Shown here: positions 1 through 7,356 of the stretch, in pieces | Numbering within the stretch: position 1 is the stretch's first letter | Layout of the letters: every line of letters starts with the position of its first letter | Source of the DNA: Clostridiales bacterium | GTDB taxonomy: Bacteria; Bacillota; Clostridia; Oscillospirales; Acutalibacteraceae | Direction of reading: 5' to 3' | DNA: 64,000 bases | Assembly: GCA_024684435.1 (NCBI GenBank) | Contig: JAIKWV010000020.1 | Coordinates: forward strand, 48,119-112,118 | The notes under the pieces: model-generated | The model's database searches: none | What the model saw: only the letters and a program-made list of their open reading frames with translations | What the model was told of the DNA's origin: nothing | Position numbers and translations under genes: made by a program

Positions 1-276
1 GATATTTTCTACAGATATATGCTGTACTGTTCCTCTCGGGGAAGGGAAGGAATGTCCGAGCAGGCGTCTGTTTTCGGATGCGCGATAGACAGTTTTATAA
101 ACAAATCAAATTTCAACAAGGTAGACAGGATATATGAAAAGATAATAAATATAGTGTCAAGCGATATTTCCGTTATTGATTTCAACAATATGAAACCGGC
201 GCTTGAGGCGTTCTCATTAAACACGATGAGACCCTCCTGCACGGAGGTGTCGAGCCTGAGCGAGCTTTCAGCGTAA
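1..276 (+). CDS. 3' fragment of a possible LCP (LytR-CpsA-Psr) family protein
   Basis: The reading frame is open from the first base, so this is the last 91 codons of a gene that begins outside the window. The fragment has an arginine-rich stretch (CSSRGREGMSEQ) followed by an amphipathic helical region ending in SSDISVIDF. That arrangement resembles the end of an LCP domain, where arginines contact polyprenyl phosphate before a helical tail. LCP proteins attach wall polymers to peptidoglycan. The match is loose and no catalytic core is visible, so the family name is tentative. The next gene starts 33 bp downstream on the same strand. Confidence 0.4.
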   Translation, partial: DIFYRYMLYCSSRGREGMSEQASVFGCAIDSFINKSNFNKVDRIYEKIINIVSSDISVIDFNNMKPALEAFSLNTMRPSCTEVSSLSELSA

Positions 277-309
277 TACGGGAGCGAAAAACCGGGAAAG
301 GATGTTTAT

Positions 310-1482
310 ATGAGCAAAAAAATAACGGCGTTAATTTTGCTCGCGGTTATTCTTATAGCCCTTCCGGGCTGCGGGATCATAAATGCGATCAAAGAAAAAC
401 TGTACGTACCACCGGACTGGAATACTGTTGAACCCGTTACTCCTCAGGCCGGCGGTAAGACTAAATACTATTATAAAAATTTATCCAACAAAGAAAAGAT
501 CGCCTATTCGTATATTTTTGAAGGTGTTGAAAACTTTGAGAGCAAAATAGAGATCCCGGAGCTTGACCAGGATGAGCTGTCCCTTGTATTTTCCGCCCTG
601 CTTTACGATAACCCGGAGTTCTTTCACCTTAAGAGAGTCTGCAACCTCTCCGCTTCCGGTAAGCGCTGTTACTTTAACGCTTTTTACTGCATGGACAGGG
701 AAAAGTATAATGATAAGCTTGCGCAGCTCAGGGCTAAGGTGGAGGAGATCAAAAACGCCATAGGCTCTAATACAGATCAGTATATCCCGGAGCTGTACAT
801 ACATGACTATATAGTTGAGAACTGTTCCTACAGAAACACGGAAAATCTGGAGGAGAGTACAGCCTACGGAGCGCTGATAAACGGTTACGCATCCTGTGAG
901 GGCTATTCGAAAGCGGCGCAGATCCTCTTTGACGCCGTGGGCATCGAGAGCTACGTTCTGGCAGGAGAATCCGCCCCCAATGACAAGAACGATCCTGAGA
1001 GCCATATGTGGAACGTGGTACTCATAAACGGAAAGTACTACTATCTTGACGTTACCTGGGATGACCCTGTCAAGGGAGACGGGTCGGACAGCCTCAGGCA
1101 CGTGTACTTCAATATGTCGGAAAAAGAATTGTCAATTACCCATTCAAACTACAGCAATTCAAACCTCTGCGATTCGGACACAGATAATTATTATGTGCGC
1201 AACAAGCTGCTTTTCAACGGTTACGACAACGATATGAAAAATGATCTTGTTGAAATGTTTTCGGAGGCCTACCGGAACGGAGAGCTTGCCGTGGAGATAA
1301 AGCTCAGCAGTAAGACCGCTTATAAGGACACAATTGATAAGCTGATAAAGAACGGAAAGATCTATCCGATCCTGGCTGAGGTGGTCAACAAGACCGACGC
1401 TAAGATAAATAAGAACAAGATATCTTATATCAATAACGATAATTTTTATATAATCGAGATCGTGATGGTACCTAAGAAATAA
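310..1482 (+). CDS. Lipoprotein with transglutaminase-like domain
   Basis: 390 aa. Residues 1-21 are a lipoprotein signal (MSKK, a hydrophobic run, then lipobox ALPGC with Cys21), so the protein should be anchored outside the membrane. A transglutaminase/cysteine-protease-like core follows: Cys196 in [13 protein letters not shown], His232 in [12 protein letters not shown] and Asp247 in [10 protein letters not shown] form the expected Cys-His-Asp triad. In Clostridia such proteins are thought to act on wall or extracellular peptides, but the substrate cannot be told from sequence. The start has an AAAGGATG ribosome site. The C-terminal 110 residues are not recognisable. The folate operon begins only 11 bp after its stop, so it may be co-transcribed. 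Confidence 0.8.
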   Translation: MSKKITALILLAVILIALPGCGIINAIKEKLYVPPDWNTVEPVTPQAGGKTKYYYKNLSNKEKIAYSYIFEGVENFESKIEIPELDQDELSLVFSALLYDNPEFFHLKRVCNLSASGKRCYFNAFYCMDREKYNDKLAQLRAKVEEIKNAIGSNTDQYIPELYIHDYIVENCSYRNTENLEESTAYGALINGYASCEGYSKAAQILFDAVGIESYVLAGESAPNDKNDPESHMWNVVLINGKYYYLDVTWDDPVKGDGSDSLRHVYFNMSEKELSITHSNYSNSNLCDSDTDNYYVRNKLLFNGYDNDMKNDLVEMFSEAYRNGELAVEIKLSSKTAYKDTIDKLIKNGKIYPILAEVVNKTDAKINKNKISYINNDNFYIIEIVMVPKK

Positions 1483-1493
1483 GAAAGGGGTGC

Positions 1494-2057
1494 ATTAGAA
1501 CGGATACGGAAAGAATAGAAAAAGCGGTCAGGGAGATACTTATCGCCATAGGCGAGGACCCGGACAGAGAAGGACTTGTGGAAACGCCGGCAAGGGTGGC
1601 GAAAATGTACGGTGAGATATTCTCCGGCATGGACGAAGATCCTCACAAGCACCTGAAAATTTTTACCGAAAGCACCGACGAAATGGTGGTGGTGCGGGAT
1701 ATACCCCTGTATTCTGTATGCGAGCATCACATCATTCCCTTCATAGGCAAGGCGAGCATAGCCTACATACCGAATAACGGCAGGGTCATAGGTCTGTCCA
1801 AGCTTGCCAGGATAGTTTCCTGCTTTGCAAAAAGGCCTCAGCTGCAGGAAAGGCTCACCGCGCAGGTGGCGGATTTCCTGTATGAAGAACTGAAACCTCA
1901 GGGGGTGGCGGTGATAATCGAAGCCGAACACCTTTGCATGACCATGAGGGGCGCCCGCGCCGCGGGATCAAAAACGGAAACGTCGGCTCTCCGTGGTATA
2001 ATGCGCAGCGACGCCAAGACCCGAAGTGAGGTAATGACCCTCCTTGGCAAGCATTGA
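1494..2057 (+). CDS. folE: GTP cyclohydrolase I (non-canonical ATT start)
   Basis: FolE converts GTP to dihydroneopterin triphosphate, the first step of folate synthesis. Family hallmarks are clear: GEDPDREGL and [10 protein letters not shown] near the N-terminus, CEHHIIPF with the zinc ligands (Cys76 and the following His), [19 protein letters not shown], and the second zinc cysteine in EHLCMTMRG. The first ATG in frame (1578) would remove the conserved N-terminal helix. No ATG, GTG or TTG exists between it and the in-frame stop at 1473. The codon ATT at 1494 follows AAAGGGG and gives 187 aa, the usual FolE length, beginning (M)[16 protein letters not shown] therefore place the start at ATT. 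The stop overlaps the region just before folP. Confidence 0.88.
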   Translation: MRTDTERIEKAVREILIAIGEDPDREGLVETPARVAKMYGEIFSGMDEDPHKHLKIFTESTDEMVVVRDIPLYSVCEHHIIPFIGKASIAYIPNNGRVIGLSKLARIVSCFAKRPQLQERLTAQVADFLYEELKPQGVAVIIEAEHLCMTMRGARAAGSKTETSALRGIMRSDAKTRSEVMTLLGKH

Positions 2058-2086
2058 GGGCAAAACTTGGGAGCAGGGTGAAGAAA

Positions 2087-2923
2087 TTGTCAGAATTTAT
2101 CGCAGGTAAATATAGATTTCCTCTGGGTCACAGGGTCTATGTTATGGGCATCCTCAACGTTACTCCGGATTCCTTTTCGGACGGAGGAAAGTATGAGGAC
2201 AGAGCCGCCGCCGTAAACCGCTGCTTTGAAATGTGCGGCGAGGGCGCGGACATAATAGACATAGGCGCCCAGTCCACCGGTCCCGACAGCCGTAATATAT
2301 CTCCAGAAGAGGAGCTTTCCCGGCTCTTGCCCGTCCTTGATGAGCTCAACGGCAGGCTGAACGTTCCCGTGTCGGTGGATACATATTACACTGAGGTGGC
2401 TCAGCAGGCTCTGAACAGGGGCGTCGATATCATCAACGACGTGAGCGGGACATTCAACAGAGATATCGCGGCACTTTGCATGAAACATGGCGCGGGATAT
2501 ATCGTTATGCACAACGACGGCGGCGCGGGGACTGTGAACGAGTACCCGGAGGGCGTCATAAATGCCGTTCAGAAATTTTTTGACGCGGTGACAGCGGAGT
2601 GCGGCGAAACCGGTTTTGATATAGAAAGGCTTTGCCTCGATCCGGGCATTGGCTTCGGCAAGTCGTATGAGGATAATTTAAGGCTTCTGCGTTGCATGGA
2701 CAGGCTCGATACCCACGGAACGGCGCTGCTTGCCGCGGCGTCACGCAAAAGGGTCATAGGAAAAGCCACCGGGGAAACGGAACCGTCCAAAAGGGTCGCA
2801 GGGACCTTAGCCGCCCACACAGCGGCTATCCTTGGCGGAGCGGATATAATAAGAGTGCATGATGTGGCGCCCGGAGTACAGGCGGCAAGAATGGCATTTG
2901 CGCTGAGAGATACGGAGTTTTGA
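2087..2923 (+). CDS. folP: Dihydropteroate synthase
   Basis: FolP joins 6-hydroxymethyl-dihydropterin diphosphate to p-aminobenzoate and is the sulfonamide target. It is a TIM barrel of normal length (278 aa). Signature motifs are VMGILNVTPDSFSDGG, DIIDIGAQSTGPDS, VSVDTYYTEV, INDVSGTF, LDPGIGFGKSYEDN, ASRKRVIG and a final strand IIRVHDV. No ATG fits. TTG at 2087 is preferred because AGGGTGA lies five bases upstream and the protein then starts (M)SEFIAGKYRF. TTG at 2054, which overlaps the folE stop, and GTG at 2078 are alternatives. folB follows after 3 bp. The relaxed pterin motif GAQSTGPDS (commonly GGESTRPG) is a small departure. Confidence 0.93.
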   Translation: MSEFIAGKYRFPLGHRVYVMGILNVTPDSFSDGGKYEDRAAAVNRCFEMCGEGADIIDIGAQSTGPDSRNISPEEELSRLLPVLDELNGRLNVPVSVDTYYTEVAQQALNRGVDIINDVSGTFNRDIAALCMKHGAGYIVMHNDGGAGTVNEYPEGVINAVQKFFDAVTAECGETGFDIERLCLDPGIGFGKSYEDNLRLLRCMDRLDTHGTALLAAASRKRVIGKATGETEPSKRVAGTLAAHTAAILGGADIIRVHDVAPGVQAARMAFALRDTEF

Positions 2924-2926
2924 ATC

Positions 2927-3295
2927 ATGGATAAAATAATAATAAACGGATTGGAAGTCTACGCCTATCACGGGGTAAATCCCGAGGAGAAAAGGGACGG
3001 TCAGAATTTTGTGATAAACGCGGAGCTGTTTGTCGATCTGACAACACCCTGCAGCACGGATTCACTCAAAGATACCGTAAACTATTCAAAGGCGATAAAG
3101 CTTATTACAAAGGTGATGATCGCCGAAAAGTACGATCTCATTGAACGGGCGGCTCAGTGTGTGGCGGAGGGTTTACTCAACGAATATCCGCAAGTACAGA
3201 AGGTAAAATTGACCTTAAAAAAACCAAACGCGCCCATAAAAGCGGACTTTAATTATGTCGCGGTGGAAATAGAACGGGAAAGACAATCAGATTAA
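2927..3295 (+). CDS. folB: Dihydroneopterin aldolase
   Basis: 122 aa, the usual size. FolB cleaves 7,8-dihydroneopterin to 6-hydroxymethyl-dihydropterin and glycolaldehyde. The N-terminal signature IINGLEVYAYHGVNPEEK contains the tyrosine and glutamate of the active region. DTVNYSKAIKLI and IERAAQCVAEGLL are the conserved middle helices. VKLTLKKPNAPIKADFNYV carries the lysine of the C-terminal substrate pocket. It sits 3 bp after folP and 15 bp before folK, in pathway order, so one transcript is very likely. Confidence 0.95.
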   Translation: MDKIIINGLEVYAYHGVNPEEKRDGQNFVINAELFVDLTTPCSTDSLKDTVNYSKAIKLITKVMIAEKYDLIERAAQCVAEGLLNEYPQVQKVKLTLKKPNAPIKADFNYVAVEIERERQSD

Positions 3296-3310
3296 GGGGA
3301 TGCGATCAGA

Positions 3311-3802
3311 ATGAGTATAGCAGTTATAGGCATGGGTACCAACATGGGAAAGAGATTTGATAATCTCAAAAAGGCGGTGGAGGCGCTGAAGCTTCTGCCG
3401 GACACACAGTTGATCAACGTGTCGCACGTGTACGAAACTATACCGGTGAGCGAGATAGAACAACCGAAATTCCTCAACCTCAACATAGAGCTCGAAACGA
3501 ATATGTCGCCTATGGCGCTGTTAGGCGCCTGCTTAGGCATAGAGGCGGCGATGGGCAGGGTGCGTACGGTCAAGAATGGTCCCAGGATCATCGACCTTGA
3601 CCTTCTTCTCTATGAAGGAGTCAAGAGCGAGAGCTTTGAGCTTACCCTTCCTCACCCCAGGATACTTGAACGCGCCTTTGTTATGGTGCCCATGAAGGAT
3701 CTGTTCCCTGAGGGCAGAGCACCTGGGCTGTTCTTTGAGCCTTATCTCAAGGGCATGAGCTATGCCGGAGTAAAGCAGTTTGACAGAGATATTGAAATAT
3801 AA
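3311..3802 (+). CDS. folK: 2-Amino-4-hydroxy-6-hydroxymethyldihydropteridine pyrophosphokinase (HPPK)
   Basis: 163 aa. FolK transfers pyrophosphate from ATP to hydroxymethyl-dihydropterin, supplying the FolP substrate. Motifs visible are IGMGTNMGKRFDNL at the N-terminus, SHVYETIPV, FLNLNIELET, and the ATP/Mg-binding segment AAMGRVRTVKNGPRIIDLD with LLLYEG. LPHPRILERAFVMVPMKDL completes the family pattern. A GGGGATG-type ribosome site precedes the ATG. It is the last pathway gene of the folEPBK operon. folC, folA and pabABC are not adjacent; folA lies at 48 kb. Confidence 0.95.
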   Translation: MSIAVIGMGTNMGKRFDNLKKAVEALKLLPDTQLINVSHVYETIPVSEIEQPKFLNLNIELETNMSPMALLGACLGIEAAMGRVRTVKNGPRIIDLDLLLYEGVKSESFELTLPHPRILERAFVMVPMKDLFPEGRAPGLFFEPYLKGMSYAGVKQFDRDIEI

Positions 3803-3832
3803 CGGCTGTTGAATTTTCAGCGGGAGAAAAAT

Positions 3833-4090
3833 ATGTACTTACATTTAGGACAGGATACCATAGTTACCACCGACGAAATAGTGGGTATTTTCGATCTGGA
3901 CACAAGCACCGTTTCAAAGATAACCAGAGAATACCTCCGTCAGGGTGAGCAGAGAGGACAGGTAATAACCATAGGCTATGATCTGCCCAAGTCCTTTGTC
4001 CTGTGCCGGGGCAAAAAGGAGGGGGAGCAGAGGATCTACATATCTCCCATTGCTGTTTCAACTCTGCTGAAAAGGATCGAAAAGCTGTAA
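3833..4090 (+). CDS. RemB-like (DUF370-type) regulator
   Basis: 85 aa from the ATG at 3833, which has GGGAG seven bases upstream; the longer frame from TTG 3809 lacks a ribosome site. MYLHLGQDTIVTTDEIVGIFDLD matches the RemB/YaaB pattern, in which a small beta-rich protein opens with YVHLG and a DNA- or partner-binding helix follows. In Bacillus subtilis RemA and RemB are regulators of extracellular matrix genes, and RemB sits beside recF/gyrB. Here it sits 30 bp after folK and before a strong terminator, so it is probably the last gene of the folate transcript. The function here is inferred from family only. Confidence 0.75.
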   Translation: MYLHLGQDTIVTTDEIVGIFDLDTSTVSKITREYLRQGEQRGQVITIGYDLPKSFVLCRGKKEGEQRIYISPIAVSTLLKRIEKL

Positions 4091-4107
4091 GATCACAACA
4101 GTAAAAA

Positions 4108-4147
4108 ACGGCGAACCGTTGAAGTGATGAGCTCCACGGTTCGCCGT
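4108..4147. terminator. Bidirectional intrinsic terminator
   Basis: Perfect 12-bp stem (acggcgaaccgt at 4108-4119 with acggttcgccgt at 4136-4147) around a 16-base loop. A TTTTT run follows on the plus strand and an AAAAAA run precedes it, giving U-tracts in both directions. It ends the folate/remB transcript and the convergent small gene at 4178-4492. Confidence 0.9.
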
Positions 4148-4177
4148 AAGTTTTTATTGAATTTTATCAGCGCTTAA

Positions 4178-4492
4178 TTAAGCCACGCGGGAATTTGAAG
4201 AACTGACGGAGCTTCTGTACACACCGCTGCCTGAATAACCGCGGGTCGAACGGGTAGGGTTTGAACACTTGCTGTCAAGTATCTGCTGACGCTGTCTGTG
4301 CTCAAGCTCCCTGCGCTGTTCGGCGGAGATGTGCTCCTGCTTGTCGGCGCGCAGCTCCCTGCGGACGATGGCGATTATCCTGGCCATTTTTTCCTCAAAA
4401 GCGATGAACTTGCGCTCATATATGAAGCCCACTATCAGTAAAGCTCCCACTGCGAATTCAACTATGCTCCTTACTATTGATGCTGTTGTCAT
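4178..4492 (-). CDS. Small single-span membrane protein, unknown function
   Basis: 104 aa. One transmembrane helix spans about residues 7-25 (IVEFAVGALLIVGFIY). A charged helical stretch follows (YERKFIAFEEKMARIIAIVRR and ADKQEHISAEQRRELEHRQ) that could form a coiled coil. The tail is rich in Ser, Arg and Gly. The ATG has a GGAGGGAT ribosome site. I do not recognise a family. It is monocistronic and convergent with the folate operon. The basic C-terminal tail suggests the bulk of the protein faces the cytoplasm. Confidence 0.65.
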   Translation of the reverse strand: MTTASIVRSIVEFAVGALLIVGFIYERKFIAFEEKMARIIAIVRRELRADKQEHISAEQRRELEHRQRQQILDSKCSNPTRSTRGYSGSGVYRSSVSSSNSRVA

Positions 4493-4790
4493 ATTGATCC
4501 CTCCGATAAATTATGTGCGGGTAACCCGCGAACATTTGTTCCTTACAACTACTATTATAGCATCATTTTTTCACTTGTCAATACAAATGTTCGATAAATT
4601 TTAAAAAATTTTTTGCGCCGGAAAATTTTTTCTCAAACACATAATAGCACAATATATAGCGATAGTCAATATAAATCTATACAATAAAATGTGCCTGATC
4701 CGTTTTCTTGGTTTAAACAGCACAAACAAATTTCTATACAAGAAAAATAAAACCAAAAAATTTTTTATTCGGTTTTTAAAATATTTTCAG
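4493..4790. other. AT-rich intergenic region without a visible gene
   Basis: About 300 bases of strongly AT-rich DNA with A and T tracts, lying between divergent genes. It should hold the promoter of the minus-strand gene at 4178-4492. I see no ORF, tRNA or convincing hairpin. The dut promoter is at its right edge. Confidence 0.6.
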
Positions 4791-4819
4791 TTTCCATATG
4801 TGTCGGATTATGGTATAAT
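4791..4819 (+). promoter_or_regulatory. Sigma-A type promoter of dut
   Basis: -35 TTTCCA at 4791-4796, a 17-base spacer, and a perfect -10 TATAAT at 4814-4819 preceded by TGG (extended -10). The dut start codon is 45 bases downstream, with GAGAAGGAG as ribosome site. Confidence 0.75.
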
Positions 4820-4863
4820 ATATCCGTTAAAATTAAATTTTTGAAGAGAGAAGGAGTGTTGTT

Positions 4864-5307
4864 ATGGACACGTTAAAAATAACGAGTGTACGCGCCGGAG
4901 CGGTCATACCGGAAAGGGCGACCTCCGGCAGTGCGGGGCTTGATCTGCGCGCCTGCATTGATGAGCCTGTCAGGGTGCCCGCAAGGGGACACGCGGTCAT
5001 ACCCACCGGGCTTGCAATCGCGCTGCCCTCTCCCGACTATGCCGCTATGATCTTTGCCAGAAGCGGGCTTGCCATCAAGCACGGCTTAGGTCTGCTCAAC
5101 GGCGTGGGAGTGGTGGACAGCGATTACAGGGGCGAGATCGCGGTAGGTCTTGTGAACGTATTCGATGAGGATTACCTTATCGAGCCAGGGGAGAGGATAG
5201 CTCAGATGATAATCATGCCGGTCTCGTCAATGCCTATCGAAGTGGTCGATGCTCTTGACAAAACAGAAAGGGGAGCCGGCGGCTTCGGCTCAACGGGAAA
5301 GAAATGA
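4864..5307 (+). CDS. dut: dUTP diphosphatase
   Basis: 147 aa trimeric dUTPase, which hydrolyses dUTP to dUMP and so keeps uracil out of DNA and feeds thymidylate synthesis. The five family motifs are present in order: GSAGLDLRA, ARSGLAIKHG, GVGVVDSDYRGEI with the catalytic Asp, PGERIAQMII, and the flexible C-terminal RGAGGFGSTGK. It is the first gene of a three-gene operon with overlapping stops and starts. Its substrate logic fits the uracil-DNA glycosylase and thyA found further right in the window, but those are separate transcripts. Confidence 0.96.
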   Translation: MDTLKITSVRAGAVIPERATSGSAGLDLRACIDEPVRVPARGHAVIPTGLAIALPSPDYAAMIFARSGLAIKHGLGLLNGVGVVDSDYRGEIAVGLVNVFDEDYLIEPGERIAQMIIMPVSSMPIEVVDALDKTERGAGGFGSTGKK

Positions 5308-5753
5308 CAAATTATGAAGAGAGAGCGGCGGAGCTGTTCTTAAACGGATATAACTGCGCTCAGGCTGTTGCCGGCGCTTTTGCGGATAAAACCGGACTTG
5401 ACGAAAATACTGTGCTCAGACTGTCCTCTGCCTTCGGCGGAGGCTTTGCCAGGACCCGCAACGTCTGCGGTGCGGTGAGCGCCATGGGCATGATCCTGGG
5501 GCTTGTTAAAGGCTCCGGGGACGCGGGAGACAAGGCGAACGTATACGCTCATACAAGGGAACTGACGGATGAATTTTCAAAGGAAAACGGCAGTATACTC
5601 TGCGCGGAGCTTCTGTCAAAGGTGAAGGGTATCACGGATAGCCCTGTTCCTGATGAACGCACGACGGAGTACTATAAAAAACGCCCCTGTGTAAGATATG
5701 TCATAGCCGCCGCGGGTATGCTTGAAAAGAAGCTTGAGGAAGAACAGCCTTGA
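5304..5753 (+). CDS. C-GCAxxG-C-C family redox-type protein
   Basis: 149 aa. NGYNCAQAVAGAF near residue 15 and NVCGAVSAMGMILG near residue 55 are the first cysteine motifs of the C-GCAxxG-C-C family. Later cysteines (SILCAELL and KRPCVRYV) complete the four-cysteine set. The family is thought to bind metal or act in redox chemistry, but no member's reaction is firmly known to me. Its ATG overlaps the dut stop (ATGA), and its own stop overlaps the next start, so translation is coupled. The link to dut and a DNA-repair-type gene is operonic only; I infer no shared pathway. Confidence 0.8.
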   Translation: MTNYEERAAELFLNGYNCAQAVAGAFADKTGLDENTVLRLSSAFGGGFARTRNVCGAVSAMGMILGLVKGSGDAGDKANVYAHTRELTDEFSKENGSILCAELLSKVKGITDSPVPDERTTEYYKKRPCVRYVIAAAGMLEKKLEEEQP

Positions 5754-6058
5754 ATACTTTTGAAAAAATATATGAAATAGTAAAACAGATACCCAGGGGC
5801 AAGGTCTGCACATACGGTACTGTTGCGGTGATGGCGGGTGATCCGGGATTATCTCGGGTGGTTGGCTATGCCCTTCATTCAAATCCGGATAATTCTTTGA
5901 TACCGTGTCACCGTGTGGTGAACCGGTTCGGTGAAGTCAGCAGCGCCTTTGCCTTCGGCGGAGCGAACGCTCAGACCCTGATGCTGGAGGCGGAAGGGAT
6001 AGTTTTTGATGAGAACGGAAGAGTGGATCTGAAAAAATATCTCTGGAGCGGCGAATAG
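5750..6058 (+). CDS. MGMT-family (alkyltransferase domain) protein
   Basis: 102 aa, only the C-terminal DNA-binding/active-site domain of the O6-alkylguanine-DNA alkyltransferase family. IPRGKVCTYGTVA is the helix-turn-helix start, SRVVGYALHSNP holds the arginine finger, and LIPCHRVVNRFG is the active-site motif with the acceptor cysteine. The cysteine is kept, unlike in ATL proteins, where it is usually Trp. The short length and missing N-terminal domain are typical of the stand-alone ybaZ-like group. It probably recognises alkylated bases in DNA. The start is TTG overlapping the upstream stop (TTGA), behind a GAGGAAG site. Confidence 0.82.
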   Translation: MNTFEKIYEIVKQIPRGKVCTYGTVAVMAGDPGLSRVVGYALHSNPDNSLIPCHRVVNRFGEVSSAFAFGGANAQTLMLEAEGIVFDENGRVDLKKYLWSGE

Positions 6059-6139
6059 ACGAGAAAAAATCCGTTCATCACGAAAAAGCATACTATATAT
6101 AGTGGTACATGGCTTTTTCGGACACAAGAACTTGATTAT

Positions 6140-6207
6140 CAAAAAAATCAGAAAAATTTTAAAAAATTTTTTAAAAAAATATAAACATTTTTGAACTATC
6201 AATCGTA
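6140..6207 (+). promoter_or_regulatory. Putative ECF-sigma promoter with A/T-tract upstream element
   Basis: An A/T-tract block (6146-6183) is followed by AAC at 6184-6186, a 17-base spacer beginning ATTTTTG, and CGTA at 6204-6207. This is the AAC...CGTA architecture of ECF promoters. The same block, spacer length and ATTTTTG occur upstream of the ECF sigma gene at 52.08 kb. Transcription should start near 6214. Confidence 0.6.
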
Positions 6208-6213
6208 TTATTC

Positions 6214-6531
6214 ATGAAAGCCGAGAAAACATCGGTGTTTTCGCGACCCGTAAAAGCGGATCTTACACCGGCAAGCTACTACTCGAAACAGTGCTTAATG
6301 GATTTATGCAGGGATCTTTTAAGGCAATTTCCCATTGCGATCCATGCGGTGAGCGATAACTCCATGGGTTTTCAGCTTTACAAAACAGAGAGATACATCC
6401 TTTATCGGTCAATAATTCTCGGTCGAATGATTGACAAAGCTGTGATAAAGACGGTCTTTGTAACGCCCTTTTATCCGGTCTGGATGATTTGGTTCGGTGA
6501 TCAATGTGCTCTCGGAACGGCGGAAAAATGA
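6214..6531 (+). CDS. Doubtful ORF downstream of the ECF-type promoter
   Basis: 105 codons. The ATG lies at the predicted transcription start, so it would be leaderless, and it has no ribosome binding site. No later in-frame ATG has one either. The translation matches no family I know and has no signal peptide or domain; the segment AVIKTVFVTPFYPVWMIWF is hydrophobic but irregular. The transcript may instead be a non-coding RNA that ends at the hairpins near 6.66-6.76 kb. I list it because of its promoter rather than its coding quality. Confidence 0.2.
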   Translation: MKAEKTSVFSRPVKADLTPASYYSKQCLMDLCRDLLRQFPIAIHAVSDNSMGFQLYKTERYILYRSIILGRMIDKAVIKTVFVTPFYPVWMIWFGDQCALGTAEK

Positions 6532-6723
6532 ATATTTCTTTTGAATTGAGATCTTCAAATCTATTTCAAAAAACAAAAAGTGGAGTAGCCTTGGTGAGTT
6601 AGCAGCTCAATTCATTTGAGATTTTGTTTACACCGACGTCATTCGGTATTAAACCAAATCATATACTCCGATGACAAAAATCATCGGAGTATGGCGTACC
6701 CTTTCAGGTTAATATCGCAAAAA
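6532..6723. other. Intergenic region with a 12-bp perfect hairpin
   Basis: No convincing gene. It contains a perfect hairpin, atactccgatga at 6662-6673 with tcatcggagtat at 6679-6690, separated by five bases and lacking a T-run. It could be an RNA 3' structure or a protein site. Upstream, AATTGAGAT (about 6543) and CTCAATTCATTTGAGAT (about 6607) form a weak inverted arrangement. Confidence 0.4.
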
Positions 6724-6762
6724 GCAGAGAGGCTTAAGTTTTAAGCCGACTCTGCCTTTTTT
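6724..6762. terminator. Bidirectional intrinsic terminator
   Basis: GCAGAG...GGCTTAA/TTAAGCC...CTCTGC hairpin at 6724-6755, followed by a TTTTTTT run on plus and preceded by AAAAA that serves the minus strand. It separates the ECF-driven region from yjdF. Confidence 0.85.
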
Positions 6763-6791
6763 TCTGCCTTTATACGAAAAGCACCGGGGCT

Positions 6792-7208
6792 TTATCGTCC
6801 GCGGTGCTTCTCTTTTTTCTTCTGCTGTTTAAGCTCAAACAAACGCTCAGCCTGAGCCGTTCTCAATTCCTTGTTCTTTGCTTTGCGAGCCTGCTTGTTC
6901 TGCTCCTGCTGCAATTTGAGAGCCTGTTGGGATTTAGTCCCTACGCCCTTTGAGGAGAGCTGGTTTTTAATATCCCGCTGTATCCGTTTGGGGTTCATTT
7001 TTCTCTCTTTTACAACAGTGTCAACAGCCGGACTGAACCGCAGATCATAGTAATGTTTTAAGATGAATTCGTAAACTTCACAGTCTTTTGGCTCGGCGCC
7101 GAAAGTAACTTTGGAAACGGAGAGTTTACCGTTTTCGACTCTTTCAAAAACGCCAACCCAAAAGGGTTCTTCAAAAAACACCGTTAGTCTGCAATTTGAT
7201 TTGCCCAT
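6792..7208 (-). CDS. yjdF: YjdF family protein (DUF2992)
   Basis: 138 aa. CRLTVFFEEPFWVGVFERVENGKL is the family's N-terminal signature, followed by KVTFGAEPKDCEVYEFILKHY. The C-terminal third is a highly basic, Gln/Lys/Arg-rich helix (LKLQQEQNKQARKAKNKELR and on), which could bind nucleic acid. The start at 7208 is set by a strong AAGGAGGGA site five bases upstream; an in-frame codon further up would overlap that site. In Bacillus and other Firmicutes yjdF is controlled by an azaaromatic-sensing riboswitch and is thought to take part in handling such compounds. A structured leader is present here too. The gene follows a GNAT gene on the same strand. Confidence 0.85.
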   Translation of the reverse strand: MGKSNCRLTVFFEEPFWVGVFERVENGKLSVSKVTFGAEPKDCEVYEFILKHYYDLRFSPAVDTVVKERKMNPKRIQRDIKNQLSSKGVGTKSQQALKLQQEQNKQARKAKNKELRTAQAERLFELKQQKKKEKHRGR

Positions 7209-7345
7209 GTTATCCCTCCTTGCCAAGATAAGTGAGCAAAAAACGGACGACCCGGAGGGGAGGGTTACTTACCCTGCAAATGCAGGACGGCCGGGCTACC
7301 TACCGGCTCTGGCATACAAAATGTACACGTTGCGTTTTTATTTTT
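7209..7345 (-). promoter_or_regulatory. Structured 5' leader of yjdF, candidate yjdF (azaaromatic) riboswitch
   Basis: Read on the minus strand, the leader holds a GCCGG...CCGGC arm that includes GGTAGC, a cctgca/tgcagg hairpin (plus positions about 7274-7287), and an agggt/accct hairpin (7261-7275) that competes with it. A GC-rich segment running into TTTTTT (about 7240-7255) could be the terminator arm. Overlapping alternative pairings directly before yjdF are what an expression platform would show. I could not align it to the published consensus, so the class is inferred from position. Confidence 0.45.
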
Positions 7346-7356
7346 GCTCTGTCCGT

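Noticed and set aside
2569..2928. Minus-strand ORF opposite folP
   Set aside because: Shadow of folP, with no supporting signal.
5750..6058. Full O6-methylguanine-DNA methyltransferase (ogt)
   Set aside because: Only the C-terminal domain is present (102 aa), so a full ogt symbol is not justified.
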